Assembly (NCBI GenBank): GCA_002347935.1
Contig: DDYK01000042.1
Coordinates: 1 to 5,241, forward strand
Source: Actinobacteria bacterium UBA2236
GTDB taxonomy: Bacteria; Actinomycetota; Actinomycetes; Nanopelagicales; Nanopelagicaceae
Length of the DNA: 5,241 nucleotides
Reading direction: 5' to 3'
The position numbers and the translations under genes are program-made. Positions 1-5,241 of this stretch are shown here, one piece after another. The notes under the pieces are model-generated. The model was not told where the DNA came from, did no database searches, and worked only from the letters and a program-made list of their open reading frames with translations. How positions within the stretch are numbered: position 1 is the stretch's first letter; every line of letters starts with the position of its first letter.

Positions 1-206
1 GGTGCTTGATCTTTTTCGCCCTCGCCAATAACTATTACCCCATTCATCGAGACGGTATTGATCATCTTTCTCATGCCATCAACTGCTACTTGATCAGCAT
101 CATTTTTAGCCCCTCGCCCAACCCAGCGTGATGCTGCAATTGCTGCAGTCTCTGTAACTCGCACTAGTTCTAAAGCAAGATTTCTTGAGGGTTGTGTAAA
201 TGCCAT
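1..206 (-). CDS. glpX: Class II fructose-1,6-bisphosphatase (GlpX), N-terminal part, cut by window edge
   Basis: Reading the minus strand from an ATG at 206 gives 68 complete codons that run off the left edge, about one fifth of a family protein of roughly 330 residues. The enzyme hydrolyses fructose 1,6-bisphosphate to fructose 6-phosphate in gluconeogenesis, in the cytoplasm, and is metal dependent. The N-terminus aligns by eye with E. coli GlpX: a RVTETAA stretch (16-22), WVGRG (28-32), then KNDAD (34-38), where D38 corresponds to metal ligand D33, and VIGEGE (59-64), where E62 corresponds to E57. The start at 206 keeps the usual short N-terminal tail before LALELVRVTE. No good Shine-Dalgarno sequence sits directly upstream; the preceding small frame stops 5 bases earlier, so translation may be coupled to it. 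The gene is transcribed divergently from the rpsB operon. The family call is secure; the rest of the protein cannot be checked here. Confidence 0.93.
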   Translation of the reverse strand, partial: MAFTQPSRNLALELVRVTETAAIAASRWVGRGAKNDADQVAVDGMRKMINTVSMNGVIVIGEGEKDQA

Positions 207-211
207 GGTTC

Positions 212-340
212 TTAATCTATACCCCGGCGAATATCTTCCTTGAGCTGCTCTGATGAAATTTCAATATTTAGCGGCTGCGAAAAACTAATCCCTGCTATCA
301 GGCCAATGAGAAAGGCGGTAAGTAGAGCTGTGGCTTTCAT
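212..340 (-). CDS. Possible small single-span membrane or secreted protein (42 aa), unrecognised
   Basis: An open frame starts at ATG 340 on the minus strand, encodes 42 residues and stops with TAA at 214-212, five bases before the glpX start. It begins MKATALLTAFLIGLIAGISF: a lysine followed by about 16 hydrophobic residues, then a polar, charged tail with SSEQLKEDIRR. This fits a one-pass membrane peptide or an uncleaved signal anchor with a short C-terminal tail. The frame stays open upstream to 439, but that extension is rich in N, H, P and C and reads like non-coding sequence, so I place the start at the internal ATG. A weak AAGG lies about 13 bases upstream, further than ideal. I recognise no family; actinobacterial glpX often neighbours a DUF4245 membrane protein, but I see no clear similarity to it. 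The position and hydrophobic pattern argue for a real gene, while the short length and weak ribosome site argue for caution. Confidence 0.42.
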   Translation of the reverse strand: MKATALLTAFLIGLIAGISFSQPLNIEISSEQLKEDIRRGID

Positions 341-422
341 AGCGGCAAATCTGCCTTGCAACCCAATCGATCTAGGGCAGTTATGGACGATATTGGTGGA
401 AAAAGTGGGGTTGTGGGTCAGG

Positions 423-428
423 TAAGAT
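423..428 (+). promoter_or_regulatory. Candidate -10 box of the rpsB operon promoter
   Basis: TAAGAT at 423-428 keeps the key A2 and T6 of the TANNNT pattern used by primary sigma factors. No good -35 element sits 16-18 bases upstream, where the sequence is A-rich (around 400-405). TTGGTG at 393-398 is too far away and TTGTGG at 411-416 too near. Transcription would begin near 435, just before the first strong hairpin at 437, giving a leader of about 187 bases. A weaker alternative, TTGAGG (498-503) with a 17-base spacer to TCAAAT (521-526), would start the transcript near 533 and remove most of the leader. The assignment is inference from a short motif. Confidence 0.35.
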
Positions 429-434
429 TTGGCC

Positions 435-621
435 CGCACAGAGAAATCTGTGACTTCACGCGTCTACCTGAGTTACCTGCACACGCTGTAGTTAACTTGA
501 GGAAACCATTTCGGTCTGACTCAAATGAGTTAGTCGGTGCCTAGACGCTAGAGAACCAGCAAGTAGTTGGTTCATTAACCGATGCGAACTGAATTTAGTT
601 CGCCTAAAGGAGCGTGCCGCC
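435..621 (+). promoter_or_regulatory. Putative structured 5' leader of rpsB mRNA (possible S2 autoregulatory element)
   Basis: This gene-free stretch carries many complementary segments readable on the plus strand. In order: CACAGA (437-442)/TCTGTG (447-452) closing a GAAA tetraloop; GCGTCTA (460-466)/TAGACGC (542-548), a perfect 7-bp long-range pairing; inside it a hairpin 467-475/493-502 (9 bp including one G-U, one bulged G) and a hairpin 516-522/527-533 (7 bp, one G-U, loop AAAT); then GAACCA (553-558)/TGGTTC (568-573); and GCGAACT (584-590)/AGTTCGC (597-603) ending two bases before the Shine-Dalgarno sequence. A closing helix around two hairpins would form a three-way junction. In E. coli, S2 represses its own rpsB-tsf mRNA through a leader structure; whether this unrelated-looking leader does the same is inference. 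Single 6-7 bp pairings arise by chance at appreciable rates, so the claim rests on their number and on the GNRA loop appearing only on this strand. Confidence 0.4.
606..612 (+). promoter_or_regulatory. Shine-Dalgarno sequence of rpsB
   Basis: AAAGGAG at 606-612 is a near-perfect anti-16S match, nine bases before the ATG at 622. It fixes the start of rpsB. It lies between the hairpin ending at 603 and the palindrome around the start codon. It could also pair weakly (AGGAG 608-612) with CTCCT at 646-650 inside the coding region. Confidence 0.85.
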
Positions 622-628
622 ATGGCGG
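617..628. repeat. Perfect 12-base palindrome centred on the rpsB start codon
   Basis: CCGCCATGGCGG reads the same on both strands, and the ATG at 622-624 lies at its centre. In RNA it can form CCGC (617-620)/GCGG (625-628), extended by a G616-U629 wobble, with the loop CAUG presenting the start codon. It may be a translational control hairpin or a coincidence of a GC-rich spacer and a GCG second codon. Confidence 0.6.
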
Positions 629-1443
629 TTGTAACAATGCGAGAACTCCTCGATAGCGGTGTTCACTTCGGACATCAGACTCGTCGATGGAATCCAAAGA
701 TGAAGCGCTTCATCTTCACAGAGCGCAACGGAATCTACATTATCGATATTCAGCAATCACTTGCTCTAATCGATAAGACCTATGACTTTGTCAAAGACAT
801 AGTGGCTAAGGGTGGACACCTATTATTTGTAGGAACAAAGAAGCAGGCTCAAGAGCCAATTAAGTCTCAAGCAGCTCGAGTTGGAATGCCCTATGTCACT
901 GAGCGTTGGCTCGGTGGAATGCTTACCAACTTCCCAACTGTCTATAAGCGTATTCAACGGCTAAAAGAGTTAGAAGCACTTGAGGCATCTAATGATCAAG
1001 TTCTAACTAAGAAAGAACTTCTCTTGCTCCGTCGTGAGCGCGAGAAGCTACATAAGAACCTTGATGGAATTCGTAATATGACTAAGTTGCCATCAGCAGT
1101 TTGGGTGGTTGATACCAAGAAGGAACATCTTGCAGTAGCTGAGGCTCATAAGCTTGGCATCCCAGTTATTGCAATCCTTGATACAAACTGTGATCCAGAT
1201 GAAGTTGATTTCAAAATTCCTGGCAACGATGATGCTATTCGCTCAGTAGCGCTTCTAACTCGCGTTATTGCAGATGCTGTTGCAGCAGGACTTCAAGCGC
1301 GCTCTGCAAATGTTGCTAAAGAAGCAATGGATGCAGCAAAGAGCGCTGATGAAAGCGTTGCTGCCGGTGAGCCTTTAGCTGATTGGGAGAAGGAGCTACT
1401 TGCAGGAACTCCTGAAGCACCAACTGAGAGCCAAGGAGCATAA
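622..1443 (+). CDS. rpsB: 30S ribosomal protein S2 (uS2)
   Basis: The 273-residue product is the small-subunit protein S2, which binds late in 30S assembly near the head-body junction and helps recruit S1-type function and mRNA. Visible family marks are MRELLDSGVHFGH (6-18), RRWNPKMKRFIF (21-32), FVGTKKQAQ (69-77), RWLGGMLTNF (95-104), a lysine- and glutamate-rich helical hairpin at roughly 105-152, and the GIPVIAILDTNCDPD stretch near 180-194. After about residue 225 comes an Ala/Glu/Ser-rich tail containing GEPLADWEKELL, a kind of C-terminal extension typical of actinobacterial S2 and longer than the E. coli protein (241 residues). The start is fixed by the AAAGGAG site nine bases upstream and by the conserved MAVVTMRELL beginning. 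It is the first gene of the operon and is followed without any gap by tsf. Expression may be controlled through the structured leader and start-codon palindrome, which is inference. Confidence 0.98.
   Translation: MAVVTMRELLDSGVHFGHQTRRWNPKMKRFIFTERNGIYIIDIQQSLALIDKTYDFVKDIVAKGGHLLFVGTKKQAQEPIKSQAARVGMPYVTERWLGGMLTNFPTVYKRIQRLKELEALEASNDQVLTKKELLLLRREREKLHKNLDGIRNMTKLPSAVWVVDTKKEHLAVAEAHKLGIPVIAILDTNCDPDEVDFKIPGNDDAIRSVALLTRVIADAVAAGLQARSANVAKEAMDAAKSADESVAAGEPLADWEKELLAGTPEAPTESQGA
1433..1438 (+). promoter_or_regulatory. Shine-Dalgarno sequence of tsf inside the end of rpsB
   Basis: AAGGAG at 1433-1438 lies within the last codons of rpsB (Gln-Gly-Ala) and five bases before the GTG at 1444. 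It supports the GTG start of tsf and implies that ribosomes finishing rpsB can restart directly on tsf. Confidence 0.8.
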
Positions 1444-2271
1444 GTGTCATATTCAGCAGCTGATGTAAAGAGACTTCGCGAAGCAACTGCAGCCGGCATG
1501 GTCGATTGCAAAAAAGCTCTAGATGAAGCAGAGGGCGACTTTGATAAGGCAGTAGAAATAATCCGAGTTAAAGGTCTAAAGGGTGTTACCAAGCGTGAAG
1601 GCAGAGCCACTTCAAATGGACTTATCGCCGCCAAATCTGAAGGGAATACCTCGGTAATGCTTGAACTTAATTGCGAAACAGATTTCGTTGCTAAGGGCGA
1701 GCGTTTTCAGGCAGTGGCTAATGAGCTTCTGGAGCACTTATTTACCTCAAAGCAAAGTGATCTTGCAGCATTTCTCTCTTCAAAACTTGCAACAGGAAAA
1801 GCTGTGCAAGAGGTAATTGATGAGGCAAATGCCACGATGGGTGAGAAAGTAGAGCTAAGAAGATTGGCAGTAATTCAAGGCAGCGCTAATGCTCAATATC
1901 TACATCGCACTAGCCCAGATTTGCCACCACAAGTTGGAGTATTGGTAGCACTTGCTAAAGATGATGCAGTAGTTGGAAAAGATATTGCCCAGCACATTGC
2001 AGCCTTTGCCCCGCAGTACTTAGATCGGGCTTCAGTGCCATCTGATGTCTTAGAGCATGAGCGCAAAGTGGCTGAAGAGACCGCTAAGAATGAGGGTAAG
2101 CCTGAGGCAGCTATTGCCAAGATTACTGAAGGGCGCGTGACTGGCTTTATCAAAGAGGTTGCTCTGCTTGAGCAGGCCTTTGCTAAAGATCAGAAGAAGA
2201 GCGTGGCAGCTATCCTTACCGAGGCGCAAAATTCCGTGTCAGCCTTCTATCGATTCCGAGTAGGACAGTAA
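1444..2271 (+). CDS. tsf: Translation elongation factor Ts (EF-Ts)
   Basis: The 275-residue product exchanges GDP for GTP on EF-Tu so that the factor can bind aminoacyl-tRNA again; it acts in the cytoplasm. The N-terminal UBA-like module is clear at about 1-46, with VKRLREATAAGMVDCKKAL (8-26) and GDFDKAVEIIR (31-41). The TDFV motif at 79-82 contains D80 and F81, the same numbers as the E. coli residues that push into EF-Tu to disturb the magnesium and nucleotide site. The core domains follow, with the YLHRTSPDLPPQVGVLV stretch at about 151-168 in the form seen in actinobacteria. Length is near the usual 270-280 for the group. The start codon is GTG, directly abutting the rpsB stop codon, with its ribosome site inside rpsB; the beginning SYSAADVKRLRE matches the family start. 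Many bacteria place a terminator or attenuator between rpsB and tsf; here there is no room for one. Confidence 0.97.
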   Translation: MSYSAADVKRLREATAAGMVDCKKALDEAEGDFDKAVEIIRVKGLKGVTKREGRATSNGLIAAKSEGNTSVMLELNCETDFVAKGERFQAVANELLEHLFTSKQSDLAAFLSSKLATGKAVQEVIDEANATMGEKVELRRLAVIQGSANAQYLHRTSPDLPPQVGVLVALAKDDAVVGKDIAQHIAAFAPQYLDRASVPSDVLEHERKVAEETAKNEGKPEAAIAKITEGRVTGFIKEVALLEQAFAKDQKKSVAAILTEAQNSVSAFYRFRVGQ

Positions 2272-2312
2272 AGTTATTTCCGTAGATCTCTAGATATTTA
2301 AGGAGTGGCGAT

Positions 2313-3035
2313 ATGGCAGATAAGCGAAAGGCCTATAAGCGAGTACTCCTTAAATTATCTGGCGAAGTCTTTGGTGGAGCAAAGGGCGTTGGAGTAGATC
2401 CAGATGTTGTCCACGGCGTTGCCGAGCAGATTGCTGAAGTAGTTCGCTCTGGTACTCAAGTAGCGATTGTCGTTGGCGGCGGAAATTACTTTAGAGGCGC
2501 AGAACTTCAAGAGCGCGGTATGGATCGAGCTAGAGCTGACTACATGGGCATGCTGGGAACAGTTATGAACTGCCTTGCCCTACAAGATTTTCTAGAAAAA
2601 GAAGGAATTGAAACCAGAGTCCAAACCGCTATTGCTATGGGTCAAGTTGCTGAGCCCTATATTCCACGTCGATCAATTCGTCATCTAGAAAAAGGGCGAG
2701 TAGTTATCTTTGGCGCAGGCGCGGGGATGCCATTTTTCACAACCGATACCGTTGCAGCTCAGAGAGCACTTGAAATAGGAGTAGATGCACTTCTCCTTGC
2801 TAAGAGCGGGGTAGATGGGGTCTATTCAGCAGATCCTAGAAAAGATAAAGATGCAAAACGCTATGACGTAATTACCTATGATGAAGTTTTATCGAAATCA
2901 CTTGCTGTAGCAGATGCTGCCGCATTTAGCCTCTGCCGCGAGAATAAATTGCCTATCGTGGTATTTAACCTTCTTGAAAATGGCAATATTGCTCGCGCTG
3001 TTCGTGGCGAGGCAATCGGAACGTTAGTCAATTAA
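2313..3035 (+). CDS. pyrH: UMP kinase (uridylate kinase)
   Basis: The 240-residue product phosphorylates UMP to UDP with ATP in pyrimidine nucleotide synthesis. Bacterial PyrH belongs to the amino-acid kinase fold, works as a hexamer, and is typically inhibited by UTP and activated by GTP. Family marks are KLSGE (14-18), VVGGGNYFRG (53-62), the helix RADYMGMLGTVMN (74-86) that lines the UMP pocket, GAGAGMPFFTTD (134-145), and AKSGVDGVYSADP (163-175) in the nucleotide-binding part. Length matches the usual 235-250. AAGGAG at 2300-2305, seven bases before the ATG, supports the start. The 41-base gap after tsf is the largest in the operon; I see no hairpin with a T-run and no clear promoter in it. 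UDP from this enzyme feeds UTP and CTP, and CTP is a substrate of the CdsA encoded two genes downstream. Confidence 0.97.
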   Translation: MADKRKAYKRVLLKLSGEVFGGAKGVGVDPDVVHGVAEQIAEVVRSGTQVAIVVGGGNYFRGAELQERGMDRARADYMGMLGTVMNCLALQDFLEKEGIETRVQTAIAMGQVAEPYIPRRSIRHLEKGRVVIFGAGAGMPFFTTDTVAAQRALEIGVDALLLAKSGVDGVYSADPRKDKDAKRYDVITYDEVLSKSLAVADAAAFSLCRENKLPIVVFNLLENGNIARAVRGEAIGTLVN

Positions 3036-3044
3036 GGGGAATAG

Positions 3045-3605
3045 ATGAGTATTCAATCAGTAATTGCCGATACCAATACCAAGATGAATAAGGCTGTTGA
3101 CGTTGCTAAAGAAGATATGGCAGCGATTAGAACTGGAAGAGCTCATCCATCAATGTTTGCCAAGATTATGGTTGAGTATTACGGAACTCTCACCCCACTA
3201 TCTCAGCTAGCAACAATTCAAGTTCCTGAGGCAAGAACGGCGATGATTACTCCATTTGATAAGGGAGCAATCACCTCAATTGAGAAGTCAATCAGAGAAT
3301 CAGATCTTGGAGTCAATCCTGGGGGAGATGGCACAGTAATTCGCGTTAATTTCCCACAGCTAACAGAGGAGAGACGGAAAGAATTTATTAAAGTTGCAAA
3401 GACCAAGGCGGAGGACTCCAAGATCTCAATTAGAAGCATTAGAAGAGCTGCTAAAGAGGCTATGGAGAAGCTAGAAAAAGATGGACAAATTGGCAAAGAT
3501 GACCTCTCTCGCGGCGAGAAAGAACTCGAGAAAGTCACCTCGGATCATGTAGCTAAAATCGATGAAATGCTAAAACATAAAGAAGCCGAACTTCTCGAAG
3601 TTTAA
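3045..3605 (+). CDS. frr: Ribosome recycling factor (RRF)
   Basis: The 186-residue product works with EF-G to split the post-termination ribosome into subunits. Length is almost exactly that of E. coli RRF (185). Domain I, a three-helix bundle, is formed by roughly 1-30 and 105-186; the beta domain II lies at about 31-104. The conserved RTGRA is at 29-33, with PLSQLATIQVPEAR at 51-64 and LTEERRKEF at 106-114. IRSIRR at 129-134 contains R133, matching the functionally important E. coli R132. The start follows an AAGGGGA site (3034-3040) overlapping the pyrH stop codon, four bases before the ATG, and the gap to pyrH is only nine bases, so translation is probably coupled. The pairing of frr next to pyrH is widespread in bacteria. 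Confidence 0.97.
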   Translation: MSIQSVIADTNTKMNKAVDVAKEDMAAIRTGRAHPSMFAKIMVEYYGTLTPLSQLATIQVPEARTAMITPFDKGAITSIEKSIRESDLGVNPGGDGTVIRVNFPQLTEERRKEFIKVAKTKAEDSKISIRSIRRAAKEAMEKLEKDGQIGKDDLSRGEKELEKVTSDHVAKIDEMLKHKEAELLEV

Positions 3606-3620
3606 CTTTGAGGCAGAACT

Positions 3621-4466
3621 ATGAGCGACCTTCACTCGATTAATGAGGCGATAAATAAGAAGGCAGGGCGAAAGCTAATTCCTTCGATTTTGGTAGGTCT
3701 ATTACTGTTAGCAATTGTTTTTTCTACGATTTCATATGCTCCAATTGCTTTTGCAGTATTTGTAACAGTTGCGGTTTTAATTGCATTAAAAGAGTTAACT
3801 TCAGCATTTAAGGCTCGAGGCATTACCTCAAATTATCTGGGCCTAGCTCTTTCAACTGCATTGATTCTTGGAAGTACTTGGCTGGGTGGACTCCCGGGCT
3901 TGACTGTTTCAATGGTCATCTCCTTAATTTTAAATTTACTACTTGTTCTTCGCGGTGGAGTAGACGGGTTTGTAAGTAGGGCAACCGCATCAGCCTTTGC
4001 ACTGCTCTATCCCGGATTTGTGGCAGGTTTTATTCTGCTGCTGGCAAGATCTGGTGAGGGTTTTTCCTATATTGCAACGCTAGTAATAATGGTCGGTTCT
4101 AACGATACTTTTGCTTGGGCCTTTGGAGTTTTATTTGGAAAACATCCCCTTGCGCCAAGGATTTCACCAAAGAAGACCTGGGAAGGATTTCTTGGAGGGT
4201 TAATATTTAGTGCACTTGGAACTTCACTAGCCTTTTATTATCTACTTGATTACCACCCAGTTATTGGCGCGTTAGCAGGATGCGCCGGAGCACTTACTGC
4301 AACTGTTGGCGATCTTTTAGAGAGCGGTATTAAGCGAGACTTATCGATTAAGGATATGGGAACAATTCTTCCAGGACATGGCGGGATGCTAGATCGCCTA
4401 GATGCCGTTCTAATTACTGCCCCAATGCTCTGGTGTGTAATTGAGATTTTGAAGCGCTTTTCATGA
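3621..4466 (+). CDS. cdsA: Phosphatidate cytidylyltransferase (CDP-diacylglycerol synthase)
   Basis: The 281-residue integral membrane enzyme joins CTP and phosphatidic acid to give CDP-diacylglycerol and pyrophosphate, the branch point for phosphatidylglycerol, cardiolipin and, in actinobacteria, phosphatidylinositol. After a charged start (1-18) there are about eight or nine hydrophobic segments (near 19-37, 40-60, 72-90, 92-111, 122-142, 147-170, 190-209, 213-233 and 263-279). The family signature is complete near the C-terminus: SGIKRD (235-240), KDMG (244-247), LPGHGG (250-255) and DRLD (258-261). Further conserved pieces are SNDTFAWAFG (160-169) with acidic D162, SPKKTWEGF (182-190) and GD (230-231). 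A GAGG (3610-3613) seven bases before the ATG and a 15-base gap after frr support the start. The stop codon overlaps the rlmN start in ATGA. Codon use is slightly more AT-rich, as usual for a membrane protein; nothing suggests transfer. Confidence 0.97.
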   Translation: MSDLHSINEAINKKAGRKLIPSILVGLLLLAIVFSTISYAPIAFAVFVTVAVLIALKELTSAFKARGITSNYLGLALSTALILGSTWLGGLPGLTVSMVISLILNLLLVLRGGVDGFVSRATASAFALLYPGFVAGFILLLARSGEGFSYIATLVIMVGSNDTFAWAFGVLFGKHPLAPRISPKKTWEGFLGGLIFSALGTSLAFYYLLDYHPVIGALAGCAGALTATVGDLLESGIKRDLSIKDMGTILPGHGGMLDRLDAVLITAPMLWCVIEILKRFS

Positions 4467-5241
4467 GCGAGATAAAATTAGTATTTGATGAGATAAAGCC
4501 AAAGAAGAAGGCTCCTGAGCATCTAGCAGATTTAACTATCGCTGAGCGGCGCGCAAAGGCAGAGTCTTTAGGCCTTCCGGCATTTAGGGCCAATCAAATT
4601 GCTACCCACTACTTTTCACATTACAACCAGGAGCCTGATTCTTGGAGCGATATTCCAGCTGCTATGCGCCCATTAGTTGCGCAGCACTTTCTTCCAAATC
4701 TGCTTACTCTAGTTCGCCAAGTTGAGTGTGATAAAGGAAAGACTAGAAAAGATCTCTGGCGCCTGCATGATGGAGTTTTAGTTGAAACAGTCTTGATGCG
4801 ATATAAGGATAGAACTACGGTTTGTATTTCATCTCAGGCAGGCTGCGGCATGAACTGTCCATTCTGCGCAACAGGGCAAGCTGGTTTAACTAGAAATCTC
4901 ACGGCAGGGGAAATAACATCGCAAGTTGTGGCCGCTGCCCGTGCCTGCGCCAGTGGAGAGCTGCCAGGTGGTCCTACACGACTTTCCAATGTGGTCTTTA
5001 TGGGGATGGGGGAGCCACTTGCTAATTACAACGCAGTAATGAAGAGCGTAAGAAACATAATCACCCCGCAGCCAGATGGTTTAGGAATTGGAGCAAGATC
5101 TGTAACTGTTTCAACAGTTGGACTAGTTCCAGGAATTGAAAAGTTAATTAAGGAAGATTTGCAGATAACGCTGGCTCTCTCGCTACACACCCCAGATGAT
5201 GAACTTAGAGATACTTTAGTTCCAGTTAATTCCAGATGGAA
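4463..5241 (+). CDS. rlmN: Dual-specificity RNA methyltransferase RlmN, partial (C-terminus beyond window)
   Basis: The frame opens with ATG at 4463 and stays open for 259 codons to the right edge; family members have about 350-390 residues, so roughly the last quarter to third is missing. RlmN is a radical SAM enzyme that methylates C2 of A2503 in 23S rRNA and, in E. coli, of A37 in some tRNAs. The N-terminal accessory domain is about 20-100, with a NQIATHYF stretch. The iron-sulfur cluster motif CGMNCPFC has cysteines C128, C132 and C135, and C121 in VCISSQ matches E. coli C118, one of the two catalytic cysteines, at the same seven-residue distance. GMGEP (181-185), SVTVSTVG (213-220) and ALSLH (238-242) fit the SAM-binding barrel. 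The second catalytic cysteine (E. coli C355) lies outside the window. The close relative Cfr also methylates A2503, but the housekeeping operon position and the overall sequence favour RlmN. The start overlaps the cdsA stop (ATGA), indicating translational coupling. Confidence 0.95.
   Translation, partial: MSEIKLVFDEIKPKKKAPEHLADLTIAERRAKAESLGLPAFRANQIATHYFSHYNQEPDSWSDIPAAMRPLVAQHFLPNLLTLVRQVECDKGKTRKDLWRLHDGVLVETVLMRYKDRTTVCISSQAGCGMNCPFCATGQAGLTRNLTAGEITSQVVAAARACASGELPGGPTRLSNVVFMGMGEPLANYNAVMKSVRNIITPQPDGLGIGARSVTVSTVGLVPGIEKLIKEDLQITLALSLHTPDDELRDTLVPVNSRW

Noticed and set aside
240..425. Plus-strand frame of 61 codons opposite the small minus-strand gene and the control region
   Set aside because: No ribosome site, unlikely protein composition, and it is antisense to the better-supported membrane peptide frame.
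498..526. Alternative promoter TTGAGG-17-TCAAAT
   Set aside because: Both boxes match only four of six positions and the -10 lacks the key A2; kept only as the main competitor to the TAAGAT box.
356..544. Plus-strand frame of 62 codons running through the rpsB leader
   Set aside because: TTG start without ribosome site, composition rich in R, G and V without domain pattern, and it covers the candidate promoter and the paired segments.
460..548. A tRNA-like gene, because a perfect 7-bp closing stem brackets 89 bases
   Set aside because: There is no TTCGA-type T-loop before the 3' strand, no 5-bp T-arm or anticodon arm in register, and the reverse strand does not fit either.
584..603. Intrinsic terminator (7-bp perfect hairpin, 6-base loop)
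   Set aside because: No T-run follows; the Shine-Dalgarno sequence comes next, so this is more likely a leader hairpin than a terminator.
1293..1634. Antisense frame of 113 codons across the rpsB-tsf junction
   Set aside because: Ser/Ala-rich shadow of the alanine- and glutamate-rich codons on the coding strand; no ribosome site.
2272..2312. Internal promoter or terminator in the tsf-pyrH gap
   Set aside because: TAGATA-like bases occur, but no matching -35 element, and the palindromic pieces (AGATCT, TCTAGA) cannot form a stem with a workable loop or T-run.
3218..3538. Antisense frame of 106 codons inside frr
   Set aside because: Ser/Leu-rich mirror of a strongly conserved gene; no independent support.

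Overview
The window looks like a chromosomal housekeeping segment from a streamlined, moderately low-GC (mid-40s % by eye) actinobacterium. The proteins are actinobacterial in character: the S2 C-terminal tail, an EF-Ts with the YLHRTSPDLPPQVGVLV-type stretch, and a class II fructose-bisphosphatase. Together with the AT-leaning codons and very short intergenic gaps, this suggests a freshwater acI / Nanopelagicales-type genome (Planktophila or Nanopelagicus-like). The taxonomy is an inference from protein character and base composition, not from a search.

Layout. On the minus strand at the left edge is the N-terminal part of glpX (class II fructose-1,6-bisphosphatase). It is preceded, 5 bases away on the same strand, by a possible 42-codon single-span membrane protein. 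From about 341 to 621 lies a divergent intergenic region with no convincing gene. It holds a candidate promoter (-10 TAAGAT at 423-428) and an unusually structure-rich stretch that I read as the 5' leader of the rpsB mRNA. From 622 to the right edge, six plus-strand genes are packed head to tail: rpsB (ribosomal protein S2), tsf (EF-Ts), pyrH (UMP kinase), frr (ribosome recycling factor), cdsA (phosphatidate cytidylyltransferase) and rlmN (23S rRNA/tRNA adenosine C2-methyltransferase, cut by the window end). Junctions are 0, 41, 9 and 15 bases, then a 4-base ATGA overlap, so the set is most simply one transcript.

How the genes work together. S2, EF-Ts, RRF and RlmN serve ribosome assembly, elongation, recycling and decoding-centre modification. 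PyrH makes UDP for RNA synthesis and, via CTP, feeds the CdsA reaction that makes CDP-diacylglycerol for phospholipids. The operon thus ties translation capacity to nucleotide and membrane precursor supply. The gene order rpsB-tsf-pyrH-frr-cdsA-rlmN is a well-known conserved bacterial/actinobacterial arrangement.

The genes are ordinary. The part worth a second look is the region 435-630: a GAAA-capped hairpin, a possible three-way junction, a segment (TTGGTT) that can pair with three different partners, a 7-bp hairpin next to the Shine-Dalgarno sequence, and a perfect 12-base palindrome centred on the rpsB start codon. This is a candidate cis-regulatory RNA, possibly for S2 autoregulation, but I could not fold or align it.
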